Positions 19,265 to 28,859 of a DNA stretch of 64,000 nucleotides are shown in pieces. The stretch lies in NCBI GenBank assembly GCA_022984795.1, contig JALIHJ010000038.1, forward strand, positions 1-64,000. The letters run 5' to 3'. Position 1 is the stretch's first letter. Every line of letters begins with the position of its first letter. The notes under the pieces were generated by a model, which worked only from the letters and a program-made list of their open reading frames with translations, had not been told where the DNA came from and did not search any database. A program made the position numbers and the translations under genes. Source of the stretch: Fabrea salina. Lineage: Eukaryota; Ciliophora; Heterotrichea; Heterotrichida; Fabreidae.

Positions 19265-20032
19265 ATGTTTAACTTATTTGCTTTCGAAAAAAAGCAAAAT
19301 GAACTCAACTCAACTAAAAACACTGAAAAAAGAACTAAGCAGCAAGAGCTACTTTGCAGCCGTTACAGAATCCGAATCCACGACCAAATGAAACAACTAG
19401 CTGCAGAGGCCCCAGAAGAAAGACCTTCAAGTTGCCACTTTGCTAAAAGGTCTTTTCTCAAAAGCAGAGGAAACTCCACACAATGCGAGAGACTCCAAGA
19501 AGCCCAAGAAAAAAACAAGTGGCTGGACACCACTCCTGCAGACAACTCTTACAAGTTCAGAACCCGCAACAAGAACAAAGAAATACAACCACCTATGAAC
19601 TTCGGGCACAAAAAAGCCCTAAGTTTTACTGCTGACGCCCAGTCCCTAAAGTCGACTCCTAAAAACAAAATGAGCCTAATTGGGTTTTTTAAAAGGAAAA
19701 AAAGGTACTTTAAATCTATTGAAAGTGTAGGCTTGCACAACTCTTTAGGAACCCAAACCAGGGACAAGTTCAAAGAACAACTGGGTTTGGAAAAACTAGG
19801 ACTCTCTGATTCTGTTAGTTACAAAAGAACCCTGTTAAGCACCCAAACTGAACTCGCCAAACAAATCAAAAACAGCCTTAAGCCCAACGAAATAATACTC
19901 ACTAATGAAGACTTAAAACCCCTGTCTACAGAACTGCTTGAAAAGTTCGGCTACATAAGTGCCAATGGAAGAAGGAGGAGCATGCACCGCTCTACCTACA
20001 AAGGTAAGTCATTTACCCAGGCTTCACCGTAA
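19265..20032 (+). CDS. Basic protein, unknown
   Basis: A 255-aa Lys/Arg-rich protein without a recognisable domain. The end is unusual: a candidate 17-nt intron (20004-20020, GTAAGT...CCCAG) would, if spliced, remove the stop and place the frame in register with the ATG of the cNMP-binding protein at 20044, making one 600-aa protein. Against this, every intron provable in this window is 15 nt, and TAATTAATAAGAAAATGG looks like an ordinary intergenic stretch here. I therefore list two genes. Confidence 0.65.
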   Translation: MFNLFAFEKKQNELNSTKNTEKRTKQQELLCSRYRIRIHDQMKQLAAEAPEERPSSCHFAKRSFLKSRGNSTQCERLQEAQEKNKWLDTTPADNSYKFRTRNKNKEIQPPMNFGHKKALSFTADAQSLKSTPKNKMSLIGFFKRKKRYFKSIESVGLHNSLGTQTRDKFKEQLGLEKLGLSDSVSYKRTLLSTQTELAKQIKNSLKPNEIILTNEDLKPLSTELLEKFGYISANGRRRSMHRSTYKGKSFTQASP

Positions 20033-20043
20033 TTAATAAGAAA

Positions 20044-21078
20044 ATGGTAAAACCCCGAAAAAACAGTTTCAACAACTCAATCGGAAGTTTAGAAAACAAC
20101 CCCCGAAGCACTCTGAGGTTCCTTTACAAGTTCCCAGATGTAAAGAAAGTTTTCGACTTTTTGCCCTTTACCGAAAGGTCAGAATTAGCTTCCAAGCTAG
20201 AACTTAAAAGGTTCGAGCCAGGAGAAGTGCTTTTTGAGAAAGGAAGTTTTCCAACCCATGTGTACATAGTAGTTTCGGGAAGCATAAGCCTTTACACAGT
20301 TACTCAGCACGGAGAAAAAATTCTGGACTCAGTTATCAAAGAAGGCAAAATCATAGGCGAAAGGTCAATATCCAGAAACCGTCCCCACTCAGTTCTTTGC
20401 AAGGCTAACAAAAACTGTTGGGTGTTTTTATTAAACTCTCAAGACTTCAAAAGGTTCATTATGCAACCACTTGTTTCAAGCATTGGCCAAAGACTTGAAT
20501 TTATCCAAACCTACATTCCAGGCATGTCTAAGTACTCAAGCAGTCAAGTCAACAGACTGGTTTACGCATTCCGACTTAAGAACTACGGCAAGCACAAGGT
20601 CATAGCGAAACAAGGAGAACCCACTTCCAGGGTGTTTATACTAGTGGAAGGCAGTTGCATTATGGTCAGAAAAGAAAACTCCACTACACAAAACGTTGCT
20701 TATTTGCAAAAAGGAAGTTTTATAGGTGAGGAAAGTGTTTTGTTCCAGGAGCCATCCAAGTACACAGTTTACGTAGCCTCACAAAGTGCCAAGCTTTACA
20801 GAATCCGGGACTACGACTTCCAGCACTTAATGCCTATTTACACCAAAAACATCTTAAAAGACAACTACTGCAAAAGAGACCTTGAAAGAAGTACTCACTT
20901 GCCCAGAATAAAAGAGTCAAACTCCCAAAAAGACTTTAAAATGGCAAGTCCTAGAGCCATTAAAGGCTTGATTCTTTCCTCGAAACTAAAGCGCCACTCT
21001 TCAAAAACTTCACTCATTACTTCGCACTTTAAAAACATACTGCAAACTTACTCTAGCCACAACCTAAAAAGAATCTAA
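20044..21078 (+). CDS. Protein with two cyclic-nucleotide-binding folds
   Basis: A 344-aa protein with two cNMP-binding beta-barrels. The first, at about 30-150, has FEPGEVLFEKGSFPTHVYIV, SGSISLY and KIIGERS. The second, at about 165-285, has VIAKQGEPTSRVFILVEG and SFIGEESVLF. The phosphate-binding cassettes lack the canonical Arg-Ala pair (first: GERSISRNRPHS), so cAMP/cGMP binding may be weak or lost. There is no kinase or channel domain, so it resembles a PKA-regulatory-like or axonemal cNMP-binding protein. It is convergent with the SAP-domain gene; their last 15 bases overlap. Confidence 0.85.
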   Translation: MVKPRKNSFNNSIGSLENNPRSTLRFLYKFPDVKKVFDFLPFTERSELASKLELKRFEPGEVLFEKGSFPTHVYIVVSGSISLYTVTQHGEKILDSVIKEGKIIGERSISRNRPHSVLCKANKNCWVFLLNSQDFKRFIMQPLVSSIGQRLEFIQTYIPGMSKYSSSQVNRLVYAFRLKNYGKHKVIAKQGEPTSRVFILVEGSCIMVRKENSTTQNVAYLQKGSFIGEESVLFQEPSKYTVYVASQSAKLYRIRDYDFQHLMPIYTKNILKDNYCKRDLERSTHLPRIKESNSQKDFKMASPRAIKGLILSSKLKRHSSKTSLITSHFKNILQTYSSHNLKRI

Positions 21079-24000
21079 CTTAAATTTATTCTGTAAGTGG
21101 TTGACTAGTTGGACTCTTTTAGTTTCTTCCATTTCGTTCCAAAGCTTAGTTCTCAGTCCCAAGACTCTGAAACCACTGATCTTTTCTATCTGCTCTTTGA
21201 TGACTTTGTTGATAAAAGTAACTCCGGCTTCTTGGCCGTTGGCGCTGTAAAGTGCTTCTTTTTCTGTGTGCGCAAAGATTGCCAACTTGCTTGCGTCAAA
21301 AAGCAAGTCAGGTTTCCATTGTGTAATGGGGTCTGATCTGTTTTCGTTGTTTTTGAATTCCATGACGCGGTGTCTCTTTGCGTAGCCCAGAACTTTCAAA
21401 AAGGAGTAACGGAACTCTTGCAGTTCTGGGTCTTGAGCTCGTTGTTTGTAGTACTCGTTCACAGCAGAGTGTGCTTCTTCTAGGTGTTCCATTTTCAACG
21501 CGTTTAGGATTGAGTGTACTTTTTTGTAGAAGAATATTTCTTGTTGGGGCATCATTGGTTCTGGCGAGTACACTATGTACCTAGACCTGAGGTCAATGTC
21601 GTTTGAAGTAACTGAGCGAGGCTCTAGTTTAGTTGTGTACGTAAAAGCAGGGTAGCACTTCAGTCCCGATTTAGGGTGCACAAACTCTTCCTCTGAGGAA
21701 GCTCCTTTGTTGATTCCTTTTTTGAAAAGGTCCACTATGTGTGCAGGTGCGCTTTTAATAGTTTGTGGACTTTCTGAGTGCAAAAACAAGTAGTTCACAA
21801 TACTGCGGAAAGGAAGGATTTGCCAAAGGTTGTACCTGTCAAGGCACTCCTGGATGTTGTTTATAATGATTTCAGCCTGGCCAATCACTGAAGAGGTTTC
21901 TAGTAACTTATCAACTAACTCAATGAGTTCGTTTTCTTCCTTCAGTCTAGGCAGCAGAGTCAGGTATGCGTTAAGTAGTCCAGGAAGGGCAATTCTTTGG
22001 TTTTTAAAAGATTCTATTAAGTGGATGTTTTTGAAACTAGGTCGTATGTTTTGTGCCACTTGAACTAGTTTTTCCCGAACTACTGAGCCTTCAGTGAACT
22101 CGTTAATCCGCTCGATGTCTGGAGAAGAGTTGAGTTCTACAGACTCTAGGTACTTTTTAAGTTCCAAGTTAATGCTTTGCCACTGGGGTCTTAACAGCGA
22201 AGTCAGCATCAAGCAGTGAGTTTGGTCTATTTGGTTTATGTAGTGACTTAAGTAATCAGAAATGCCTTCTAAGTCCAGGTTTTCTGAACCGCAAGCACAC
22301 AAAGTTTCTATGAGATCATTCACTACTTTGGTCTGCAAAAGGGGTTCTGCGCGGTTCCGGAAACCTAGGTTTTCAGAAGCTTTGGGAAACTGCGAGAAAC
22401 TACTTGCTCGACCTAGCATGATTAAGTTCTTAACAAGCACTCCGTCAAAGCACCTTCCAAGTTGGATTCTGGACTCGAGTTCCTGCAGCAAAGAGTCTTT
22501 GGGAGTTTTACTGAAGTTATAAAGTATTGGCAAGGAGTAACTATCATAGTTTTCCACAAAGTTCAGAGCTTGCTGCTTGATGCTTTCCAAAGAAATGTAG
22601 GCATCGGAAGTAATTTGCTCATCAATTAAGTTAACTTGCGACAACAAGTAAGCAGCTTGGGAGTCTTGGGGGTTTTCTTTAGAAAGGGTTTTGAAAGCCC
22701 TTTGCACTATGGGGATGAGTTGTTCTTTGGTGTAGAGGTACTTGAACTTCCAAAGAGCTTTAGCAAAAGGAGCTATTGAACCGACTGGAATGCTTTGTTC
22801 AAAGACACTTTTTTCAGGAGCTTTTTCACACAGGTTTGAACTGTAGAACTCAAACAACTCAGAAGAAGTGCTTTCGAAGTTCTCCAAAATTCTAGCAATA
22901 GCAGCTCCTAGTTGCTGCTTGGTGTTGGTGACTAACTGGGAGTAAGACTGGAACTGGTAGTTGAAAATCGGTTTTTCTTTCGTAGTTTCAACTAAGTCAG
23001 ACATGATTTTGAGTAAGAAGTGAGTCAGTTCTTTCCAACGGTTGTCAGTAGAGTCAAGAGCCATGAGTTCTTGGATAAGTCTAGAAGCCAAGGAGTCATT
23101 TGACATGTGGGGCAAGTAACACAGTGAAATCTTCAAAGCTGAAACTAAGTCTAGGTTTTCTTCGTTCACAATGCACCTGTTCAGCAAAGCCACCCTTTGG
23201 AGCACCATTGCAAAAATGTTGTGTTCGTGGAGCAAGTAAATATAGTTAGCGTACAGAGCCAACCCTGTGGAGTCTACGAAGTTGTGTGCTGCAAGTATTT
23301 CCATGATGTTCCTAGCCATGTCTACTGAGAGTTTTTCTTGCTCACAAAGGATCTTAGCTGTTTGCACCAAAGAAAGAGGCGCTAGTCTCCGCAAAAAGTC
23401 ACGCGGCAAAAAGTTAAGCTCCAAAACTAAGTTAACTGGAAAAGGCGCTCCTAGGTTCTTCAGGGTGTACAAAGTTTGCAGAGGCCTTTCAAACTTGGAG
23501 TTCCTAGGTTTGTAGTAGACTTTTTTAACAATGCTGTCAATGACTTCTTTGTGTGTGTGGTAGCTGCCAGGCGGAAAAGCGTCTAGTAAGGTAAGCAGTT
23601 GGTTTTCTGTGTAAACACTTAAGTCTTCAAGACTGTCTGCTACTTTGTGTTTGAGTTCGTTTTGGATGTTCTGTATTCTTACAGAAGTAGTTAGTTTGTT
23701 GGACATTTCAATCACCTTGGCTATTTCGTAAGGACTGTAGTGGGAGGTGTGCTTGGAAATCTGACTCAACAGGTGCTCTAAACTCTCAACGTCAATTCTT
23801 GACCCTGCTGAGAAGTTCTTCATGAAGAAGTTCTGCAAAATGGGCAAAGACTTCAGGATTACGTACAAGTTTTGTGGCGACAGTTCGTCTAAGTGCTTGA
23901 AAACCAATTCCCAGACTGGAACTAACAAGTCGCTGTCGGTGTTCAAAAGCACGTTCATGTCTAACTGGGAGATATGGTACAAGTCAGAGAGGCTGTCTAG

Positions 24001-24426
24001 AACTAAGCAAATACTTTCGGAGGACAAGCTTTGGTAGTTGCGGTGGAGTCTCAGAATTAAGCTTCTAAGGTCCTTTACGTTGATTTCAAGACCGCGCTCG
24101 CCAATGATTATGGAGTTCAGGATTTCAATGAGTTTTTTCTTGTTTAAGCGTTGTGAAACTTGCATGCCAGGTCTCCTTTTAAGGATTTCTTCCAGAATGT
24201 AGCTTTTGTTGAGGGACTCTAGGTTCTTGGCTTCGAGTTGTTCTTCTTGTTCTTCAGTAAGTTGCAACTCTGCAGGCGGGGGCCGCACAATTTCACTTTC
24301 TACCAGTCTTTTAACCAGTTCTTGTTTGGTGCCTCCTCGTTTAAGTCCCCGCTTCGCCAGTTCGTCCCGCAGCTGCAACAGAGTGAGTGACGACCACTTG
24401 TCAGTGGAAAACAGTCTCCTTAGCAT
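21064..24426 (-). CDS. SAP-domain, helical-repeat organellar protein
   Basis: A 1120-aa protein. The N-terminus (MLRRLFSTDKWSS) looks like a mitochondrial presequence. A SAP motif follows at about 14-48 (LTLLQLRDELAKRGLKRGGTKQELVKRL, given in part). The body is nearly all alpha-helical with Leu-rich repeats of roughly 35-40 residues, as in FASTK, OPR and related organelle RNA-binding proteins. The last ~60 residues (ISGFRVLGLRTKLWNEMEE) weakly resemble a RAP domain. Role by analogy: mitochondrial RNA processing or ribosome assembly. Three other genes here have similar helical bodies. Ends in TAG. Confidence 0.65.
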   Translation of the reverse strand: MLRRLFSTDKWSSLTLLQLRDELAKRGLKRGGTKQELVKRLVESEIVRPPPAELQLTEEQEEQLEAKNLESLNKSYILEEILKRRPGMQVSQRLNKKKLIEILNSIIIGERGLEINVKDLRSLILRLHRNYQSLSSESICLVLDSLSDLYHISQLDMNVLLNTDSDLLVPVWELVFKHLDELSPQNLYVILKSLPILQNFFMKNFSAGSRIDVESLEHLLSQISKHTSHYSPYEIAKVIEMSNKLTTSVRIQNIQNELKHKVADSLEDLSVYTENQLLTLLDAFPPGSYHTHKEVIDSIVKKVYYKPRNSKFERPLQTLYTLKNLGAPFPVNLVLELNFLPRDFLRRLAPLSLVQTAKILCEQEKLSVDMARNIMEILAAHNFVDSTGLALYANYIYLLHEHNIFAMVLQRVALLNRCIVNEENLDLVSALKISLCYLPHMSNDSLASRLIQELMALDSTDNRWKELTHFLLKIMSDLVETTKEKPIFNYQFQSYSQLVTNTKQQLGAAIARILENFESTSSELFEFYSSNLCEKAPEKSVFEQSIPVGSIAPFAKALWKFKYLYTKEQLIPIVQRAFKTLSKENPQDSQAAYLLSQVNLIDEQITSDAYISLESIKQQALNFVENYDSYSLPILYNFSKTPKDSLLQELESRIQLGRCFDGVLVKNLIMLGRASSFSQFPKASENLGFRNRAEPLLQTKVVNDLIETLCACGSENLDLEGISDYLSHYINQIDQTHCLMLTSLLRPQWQSINLELKKYLESVELNSSPDIERINEFTEGSVVREKLVQVAQNIRPSFKNIHLIESFKNQRIALPGLLNAYLTLLPRLKEENELIELVDKLLETSSVIGQAEIIINNIQECLDRYNLWQILPFRSIVNYLFLHSESPQTIKSAPAHIVDLFKKGINKGASSEEEFVHPKSGLKCYPAFTYTTKLEPRSVTSNDIDLRSRYIVYSPEPMMPQQEIFFYKKVHSILNALKMEHLEEAHSAVNEYYKQRAQDPELQEFRYSFLKVLGYAKRHRVMEFKNNENRSDPITQWKPDLLFDASKLAIFAHTEKEALYSANGQEAGVTFINKVIKEQIEKISGFRVLGLRTKLWNEMEETKRVQLVNHLQNKFKLDSF

Positions 24427-24481
24427 ATTTATTCTAAACTTTGTTTGCTTTTAGTAAAAAGCTTTGAGTATTCTAATTTAG

Positions 24482-26314
24482 TTAGCTACGCTGCAAAATA
24501 CTTTGAGGCACGTTCCAGATGAAAATAGCACCTTCTGAACCAGTGCTGATGAGTGACCGTTGGTCTGGACTGAAAGTTGTCTTGGTAATGGTTGCGGAGT
24601 GTCCAAGTCCTTCGTGGAGCACCACTCCTTCGTCATAACTCCAGATCTTGACTAACTGGTCTTCTCCTCCTGAAGCAAAGTACTCTCCGTCTTCAGTCAT
24701 AGCAAGGGTGTTCACCTCACCATCTTCGCTTCCGTCCAGCATCCTAATGGCTTGTCCGTCAAACGTGTCCCAGTAGGTGATTTTTCTGTCCGAACCTGTT
24801 GTTAAGAGTTGGCTCTCATCTGGGTGGAAAAGCACTTGTTTGAACATTGTGCTTTCAAATAGACAAGTAAGTCTAGTGAAGTTCTTCAGGTCCCATACTA
24901 TGCATGAACCGTCAGAACTAGCACTTACAGCTTGTTCGTTGCTTTTATTGACCTGTATGGCCCAAACTCGTCCTCTGTGCTCCTTCATGGACACTTCCAT
25001 CGTTTGGGTCTGCTTGCCAATGCGCCAGATCCTGACTTCGCCCTCCATTCCTCCTGATATAAGTCTTGAAGAGTCCAGTGTAGTAGTTATTGCTGTCACT
25101 CCGTGGCGGTGTGCGTCGTTTATGACGTACATAAGTTTACCTGACTGGGGCAAGAAAGCCCTGATTTTGCCGTCGTTCCACCCACTAATGATGCTTTTGC
25201 CGTCTTGAGCAAATCCCACGCAAAAGCTTTCTAGGTTTGGCACTTGAATTCGGAGTAGTTCTTGTCGGTTCCTGGCGTTCCACACTCGGATGTCGTTTAT
25301 TGAGCAAGTTGCAAAGACTTCTGAGTAGTTGTGAGGAAAAGCAATGTCGTTGATCTTTTCGTAGTGGCAGGTGTTCCTCAGTTCGCAGTTAAGTTGGTCA
25401 GTGTCCACGAGGTAGGTGTTTGACTGATTCGTACCCAAAAAGAAGTGAGTTCCGTCACCAGTTAAACTAATAGAAGTGACTGCTCCCATCACTTGGCTTT
25501 GGGCTTTCACAGCTAAGTTCTGGCATCCTAGTTTAGCAATGATGCCTTCGCCTGTCCCCACCAGTAAGTCACCGTTAGGTAAGAGCTCCATGCACTGAAC
25601 TCCTAAAGAGAAAAGCTTTCTGGCAGGTCCACTGCGCTTGTAAATAGCTCTTTCTAAGTTAAGTTCTAGAATGTCTCCAGTCCTAGTTCCTACGTAGGCG
25701 TAAACGTCAGTTGGGTGTATGACTACGTTCATGATGTGGCGCTTAAGGTTGCCCAGGTTCACACCAGTGTTGTTAAGTTTCTTAGCTGAGTAGTCAGCAT
25801 GCCAAATCTTCACGTTGAGGTTCTGCACAGTGATCATGTTGTTGTTTGAAGAGTTGAAGAACTTAACTTGGTTTGCGGGTTCGTGACCTACAGAAGACCC
25901 ACAGAGTCCTTTTCCTGTCGCAACGTCCCAAACAATCAGCATGTTGTCATCTTGGCCTCCTAGTGAAGCAAGGTACTCCTCAGATGGGGAGAAGCTCAAA
26001 GACTGAATGAGCACTTTGTGAAGCTTCATCTTTTGGAATGGTTGTTTGGTGGCAAAGTCCCAGATGATCACCTCTGCTTGGAATCCCATGTGGGTTTGCT
26101 GGCCACTAGCAATGTAGGTCCCGGATCTAGAAACTGTGATGCAGGAAATCCGCTGGTCGTGCCCGCGCAGGAAGGATTGAGTACGAGACACAATGTGCCG
26201 AATAACAATTGTAGAGCCTAGTGGGAAGATCAGGTGCTCGTTGTCAGGGTGCAGAACGAGGCCCTGACTTACTGTTCCTGTGAATCCTATAACTGCGCTG
26301 AGTTCCAGTTCCAT
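24482..26314 (-). CDS. CFAP52: Cilia- and flagella-associated protein 52
   Basis: A 610-aa WD40 protein with two seven-bladed propellers. CFAP52 (WDR16) is an inner-junction and microtubule inner protein of motile axonemes, linking A and B tubules. Diagnostic stretches match the animal protein closely: VIGFTGTVSQGL, HPDNEHLIFPLGSTIVI, SCITVSRSGTYIASGQ, SIISGWNDGKIRAF, YVINDAHRHGVTAI and LISGGMEGEVRIWRIG. Length matches too. It fits a heavily ciliated cell. It is divergent from the next gene over 61 bp. Confidence 0.97.
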   Translation of the reverse strand: MELELSAVIGFTGTVSQGLVLHPDNEHLIFPLGSTIVIRHIVSRTQSFLRGHDQRISCITVSRSGTYIASGQQTHMGFQAEVIIWDFATKQPFQKMKLHKVLIQSLSFSPSEEYLASLGGQDDNMLIVWDVATGKGLCGSSVGHEPANQVKFFNSSNNNMITVQNLNVKIWHADYSAKKLNNTGVNLGNLKRHIMNVVIHPTDVYAYVGTRTGDILELNLERAIYKRSGPARKLFSLGVQCMELLPNGDLLVGTGEGIIAKLGCQNLAVKAQSQVMGAVTSISLTGDGTHFFLGTNQSNTYLVDTDQLNCELRNTCHYEKINDIAFPHNYSEVFATCSINDIRVWNARNRQELLRIQVPNLESFCVGFAQDGKSIISGWNDGKIRAFLPQSGKLMYVINDAHRHGVTAITTTLDSSRLISGGMEGEVRIWRIGKQTQTMEVSMKEHRGRVWAIQVNKSNEQAVSASSDGSCIVWDLKNFTRLTCLFESTMFKQVLFHPDESQLLTTGSDRKITYWDTFDGQAIRMLDGSEDGEVNTLAMTEDGEYFASGGEDQLVKIWSYDEGVVLHEGLGHSATITKTTFSPDQRSLISTGSEGAIFIWNVPQSILQRS

Positions 26315-26375
26315 TTAAATTATTACAGCAGTTATTTATGACTTTTGTTTCTCAGACACTTAAGTTTATAAAATC

Positions 26376-27461
26376 ATGTCAAATTTGCTTAGAAATGCTT
26401 TGTTGGTTCTCAAACAAACTAGCCCTGACTCGAATTCTTTGTTCAGAGCTTTGGACCAACTGGTGCTTTCAAAAGAAGCAAGTGCTGAGGACTGGAGTCT
26501 ATTCCAACACAAACTTTTAGAGACTCAAATAAACCCTAAGCAGCTGCGAGCTGTGCTGGGGCTTTTCCAGAAACTTAAAGTTCCCCTTCAAACAGAGTTT
26601 AAAGAACACACCAAAAGTTTAATTCTGAGCCCAAACTCCTTTCAGGACCCTGGGATCCTCACTGACTATTTGTTGCTTTCAAAAGACTTCAGTGTTTTAG
26701 AAGCCTTTTCAAAACACCCAGCCATTCTAAGGCAGAATTTATTAAGGATGTATTTAGAGTCTAGTGAGGAGTCCGTTCTAAGTCAGATCGACGCTATCTT
26801 TACTCAAGAAACCACAGAACCTAACTTTTGTATCCGGCACTTTGTTTTAGCCTGCAAAAAACAAAGCCAAACCATCCACCAAATATACGCCAAGTACCTC
26901 AACTCTTTGCCGCCTGAGTACCATGCCAGGCTGCTTTCCCAAGCTTCTAAGCACCGATTACTTACCCAAGACAACTTGTGGGAAGCAGAAAACCTAGTAG
27001 AGGAGAACTTGGATAAGTACACTTTCAGTGACCTAGTTTCTTTGCTAGACATTTTAGCTTGGAAGCAGTCTGTTAACTTACCACTTATAAAAAGGATCTC
27101 AGAAATTGTTTTGAGTTGCAGCAATGGGATTAACTCTTTGGAATTGACTTTGCTTGTGCACGGGCTTTCTAAACTAGCTCCTTCTTATGTCAAGTATTTG
27201 CTTCCGCAAGCCAGAAGCAACCTAAAAATTTTGCTTGGTCAAAAGGAATACCATAAACTAGGAGTACTTTGTTTTTCCTTAGTTAGGTCTCAACAACTGA
27301 CTCCAGAATTCATTCAAAAGGACTTAGAGCCTGTGCTTTTGGCAGCCAAGCCTTACCTTAAAACGAAGTACGTCCAGTACATAAGCCAATTCTTCCGGGC
27401 ATGCCCAGAAATGTGCTCACAGAACTTTTTAGAGCAATTCTTAAGTAAATGGCACAAATAG
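26376..27461 (+). CDS. Helical-repeat protein, FASTK/OPR-like
   Basis: A 361-aa, almost entirely alpha-helical, Leu-rich protein starting MSNLLRNALLVLKQT. The Lys/Leu amphipathic start could be a mitochondrial presequence. It has no catalytic motif. Composition and helix spacing resemble the bodies of the proteins at 21064, 41635 and 43465. The last 13 bases overlap the Pcf11 start in another frame. Function unknown; an organelle RNA role is inference from the look of the repeats. Confidence 0.6.
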   Translation: MSNLLRNALLVLKQTSPDSNSLFRALDQLVLSKEASAEDWSLFQHKLLETQINPKQLRAVLGLFQKLKVPLQTEFKEHTKSLILSPNSFQDPGILTDYLLLSKDFSVLEAFSKHPAILRQNLLRMYLESSEESVLSQIDAIFTQETTEPNFCIRHFVLACKKQSQTIHQIYAKYLNSLPPEYHARLLSQASKHRLLTQDNLWEAENLVEENLDKYTFSDLVSLLDILAWKQSVNLPLIKRISEIVLSCSNGINSLELTLLVHGLSKLAPSYVKYLLPQARSNLKILLGQKEYHKLGVLCFSLVRSQQLTPEFIQKDLEPVLLAAKPYLKTKYVQYISQFFRACPEMCSQNFLEQFLSKWHK

Positions 27462-28537
27462 ACCCCATTTGGAAGTTCTCGCAACTTTTAGACAGACTTG
27501 TTCGGAACGATAAACGCATAATTGACTGCTTAACTGCTATTGCAAGGGACTACCCTCAACTTACTCCTCACTTAGTAGAGAAGCTAGAATCTAGGCTTTA
27601 CTCAGCCCAAGAAGGGTTCAGGAAACTTTTGTTTTTATATGTAGTTGACTCGCTTTCTTTCAACGTTCCAGCTATGAGGGACTTCCTAGGGATGCGTGTA
27701 GCCCACTTTTTCAACCACTCTTTCCACATGGCAGATCCTATGGTGAAGCGGGACATGGACAAACTTTTGCAAGTTTGGGAGTCGCAAATCCGCTTTCCCC
27801 AAGAAGTTTTGGAGGATATGCGTGAGAAAATGGCCCCTGCCCCTCCTTTGATATCCTCTCCTATGCACACTGGGTCGGGCATGTTCGACTTAGGCGAAGT
27901 AGGCGACTGGCTGGGACACCACTCCTACACTCCTAAAGAGTTACTTTTGCAAGCCACACAAGACGAGTACAGTTCGCTTTTCGACAGAATCTTAACTAAA
28001 GAACGCAGCAACGCTGAACGCGAAAAACTCGAAATGCGACTTGCTGTGATCGACCCTCGAGAAACCCACAGAAGGCTTTTGTATGAACTCTATGACGAAC
28101 TCCCTAGGCAATGCCTCAACTGTGGACTGAGGTTTGGACTGGACTCAGAACTAGACTTACACCTTGACTGGCACTTCCAACAAAACGTGCGCAAACGCGG
28201 ACCAAAAGCTTGGCTTCCTGATGGAGAGAGTTGGTGCGACCCCAAAGTCCAGTTTGGACTAGTTCAGGAAGAAACACAAATTGAAGTCTACGAAGAACAG
28301 TTGTCCTGGGCACCCTGTAACCCTGACCAGCTTTATTGCCAAGTCTGTGGAGAAGCTTTTGAAATAGTGCCTTTTGAAAACGCTTGGTTTTGCAAAGACG
28401 CTGCGCGAGTTTGGGTAAGTGACCAGAACCGAGAAGTCACTTTGCACATGCCTTGCATTATGGGAATTGTGCAAAATTCGCACAGTGCTAAACCTAGTGA
28501 AGAAGCTTTTCTTGAGGAAGGCACTAAAGTTCAGTAG
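27449..28537 (+). CDS. PCF11: Pcf11-like cleavage/polyadenylation factor
   Basis: A 362-aa protein with an N-terminal CID (about 1-130), the fold that reads the RNA polymerase II CTD in 3'-end formation and termination. Matching stretches are LLDRLVRNDKRIIDCLTAIA and LYVVDSLSFNV. The C-terminal half has two Cys-rich zinc modules: CLNCGLRF...HLDWH near 220-245 and CQVCGEAFEIV with FENAWFCKDA near 300-325. This is the order seen in Pcf11, where they bind Clp1 and other CF IA/CFIIm partners. The starting ATG lies inside the previous gene. Ends in TAG. Confidence 0.88.
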   Translation: MAQIDPIWKFSQLLDRLVRNDKRIIDCLTAIARDYPQLTPHLVEKLESRLYSAQEGFRKLLFLYVVDSLSFNVPAMRDFLGMRVAHFFNHSFHMADPMVKRDMDKLLQVWESQIRFPQEVLEDMREKMAPAPPLISSPMHTGSGMFDLGEVGDWLGHHSYTPKELLLQATQDEYSSLFDRILTKERSNAEREKLEMRLAVIDPRETHRRLLYELYDELPRQCLNCGLRFGLDSELDLHLDWHFQQNVRKRGPKAWLPDGESWCDPKVQFGLVQEETQIEVYEEQLSWAPCNPDQLYCQVCGEAFEIVPFENAWFCKDAARVWVSDQNREVTLHMPCIMGIVQNSHSAKPSEEAFLEEGTKVQ

Positions 28538-28583
28538 CATTAAGAATTTAAATTGTGTTCTTATAAATGGAACTTCTGAGAAA

Positions 28584-28859
28584 GGTTATACCTAAGCTTC
28601 TAAAGAAGGGTGTAACCAGGCTCTTAAGAATTCAGTTGAGCAATAACTTCATGGTTCAGTTTGGTTTTGAAATGAACCATATGATTTAAGTTATTGCACG
28701 AGACTGGAGTTCTTGAGTGATATTTATAAAGATCGCTTTTGAAAGTCCTTTTTGAGACAAGCCATGAAGAGCATATCACTCCGTCGCTTCTTTAAAACTC
28801 TGAGTCACTAGCCCTGTGGCAGGTTCTAAAGAGTGTGTTAGGAAAGTTGTGTGGAGTGA
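28584..28859 (+). ncRNA. Candidate structured RNA, three hairpins
   Basis: This sits in the only large gap between intact genes (405 bp). Hairpin 1: 28584-28592 (GGTTATACC) pairs with 28609-28617 (GGTGTAACC), with CTTC/GAAG inside. Hairpin 2, 28621-28717, is long: CTC, AAGAATT, CAGT, GCAATAACTT and ATGGTTCA on the left pair with complementary blocks on the right, about 31 pairs with small bulges. Hairpin 3, 28776-28859, has TCACTCC/GGAGTGA at the base, then CTT/AAG, then ACTCT/AGAGT, and a GCC-CTGT-GGC tip. No match to U1, U2, U4-U6, SRP, RNase P or a telomerase template is evident. The strand is unproven; pairing holds on both. Confidence 0.5.

Noticed and set aside
28730-28765. U2 snRNA-like 5' end (ATCGCTTTTGAAAGTCC)
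   Set aside because: The similarity is limited to the first few bases. The branch-site recognition stretch GTAGTATC is missing.
28584-28859. Telomerase RNA as identity of the hairpin locus
   Set aside because: A template would need at least about 11 bases complementary to TTAGGGTG repeats (such as CACCCTAACAC); none occurs here on either strand.
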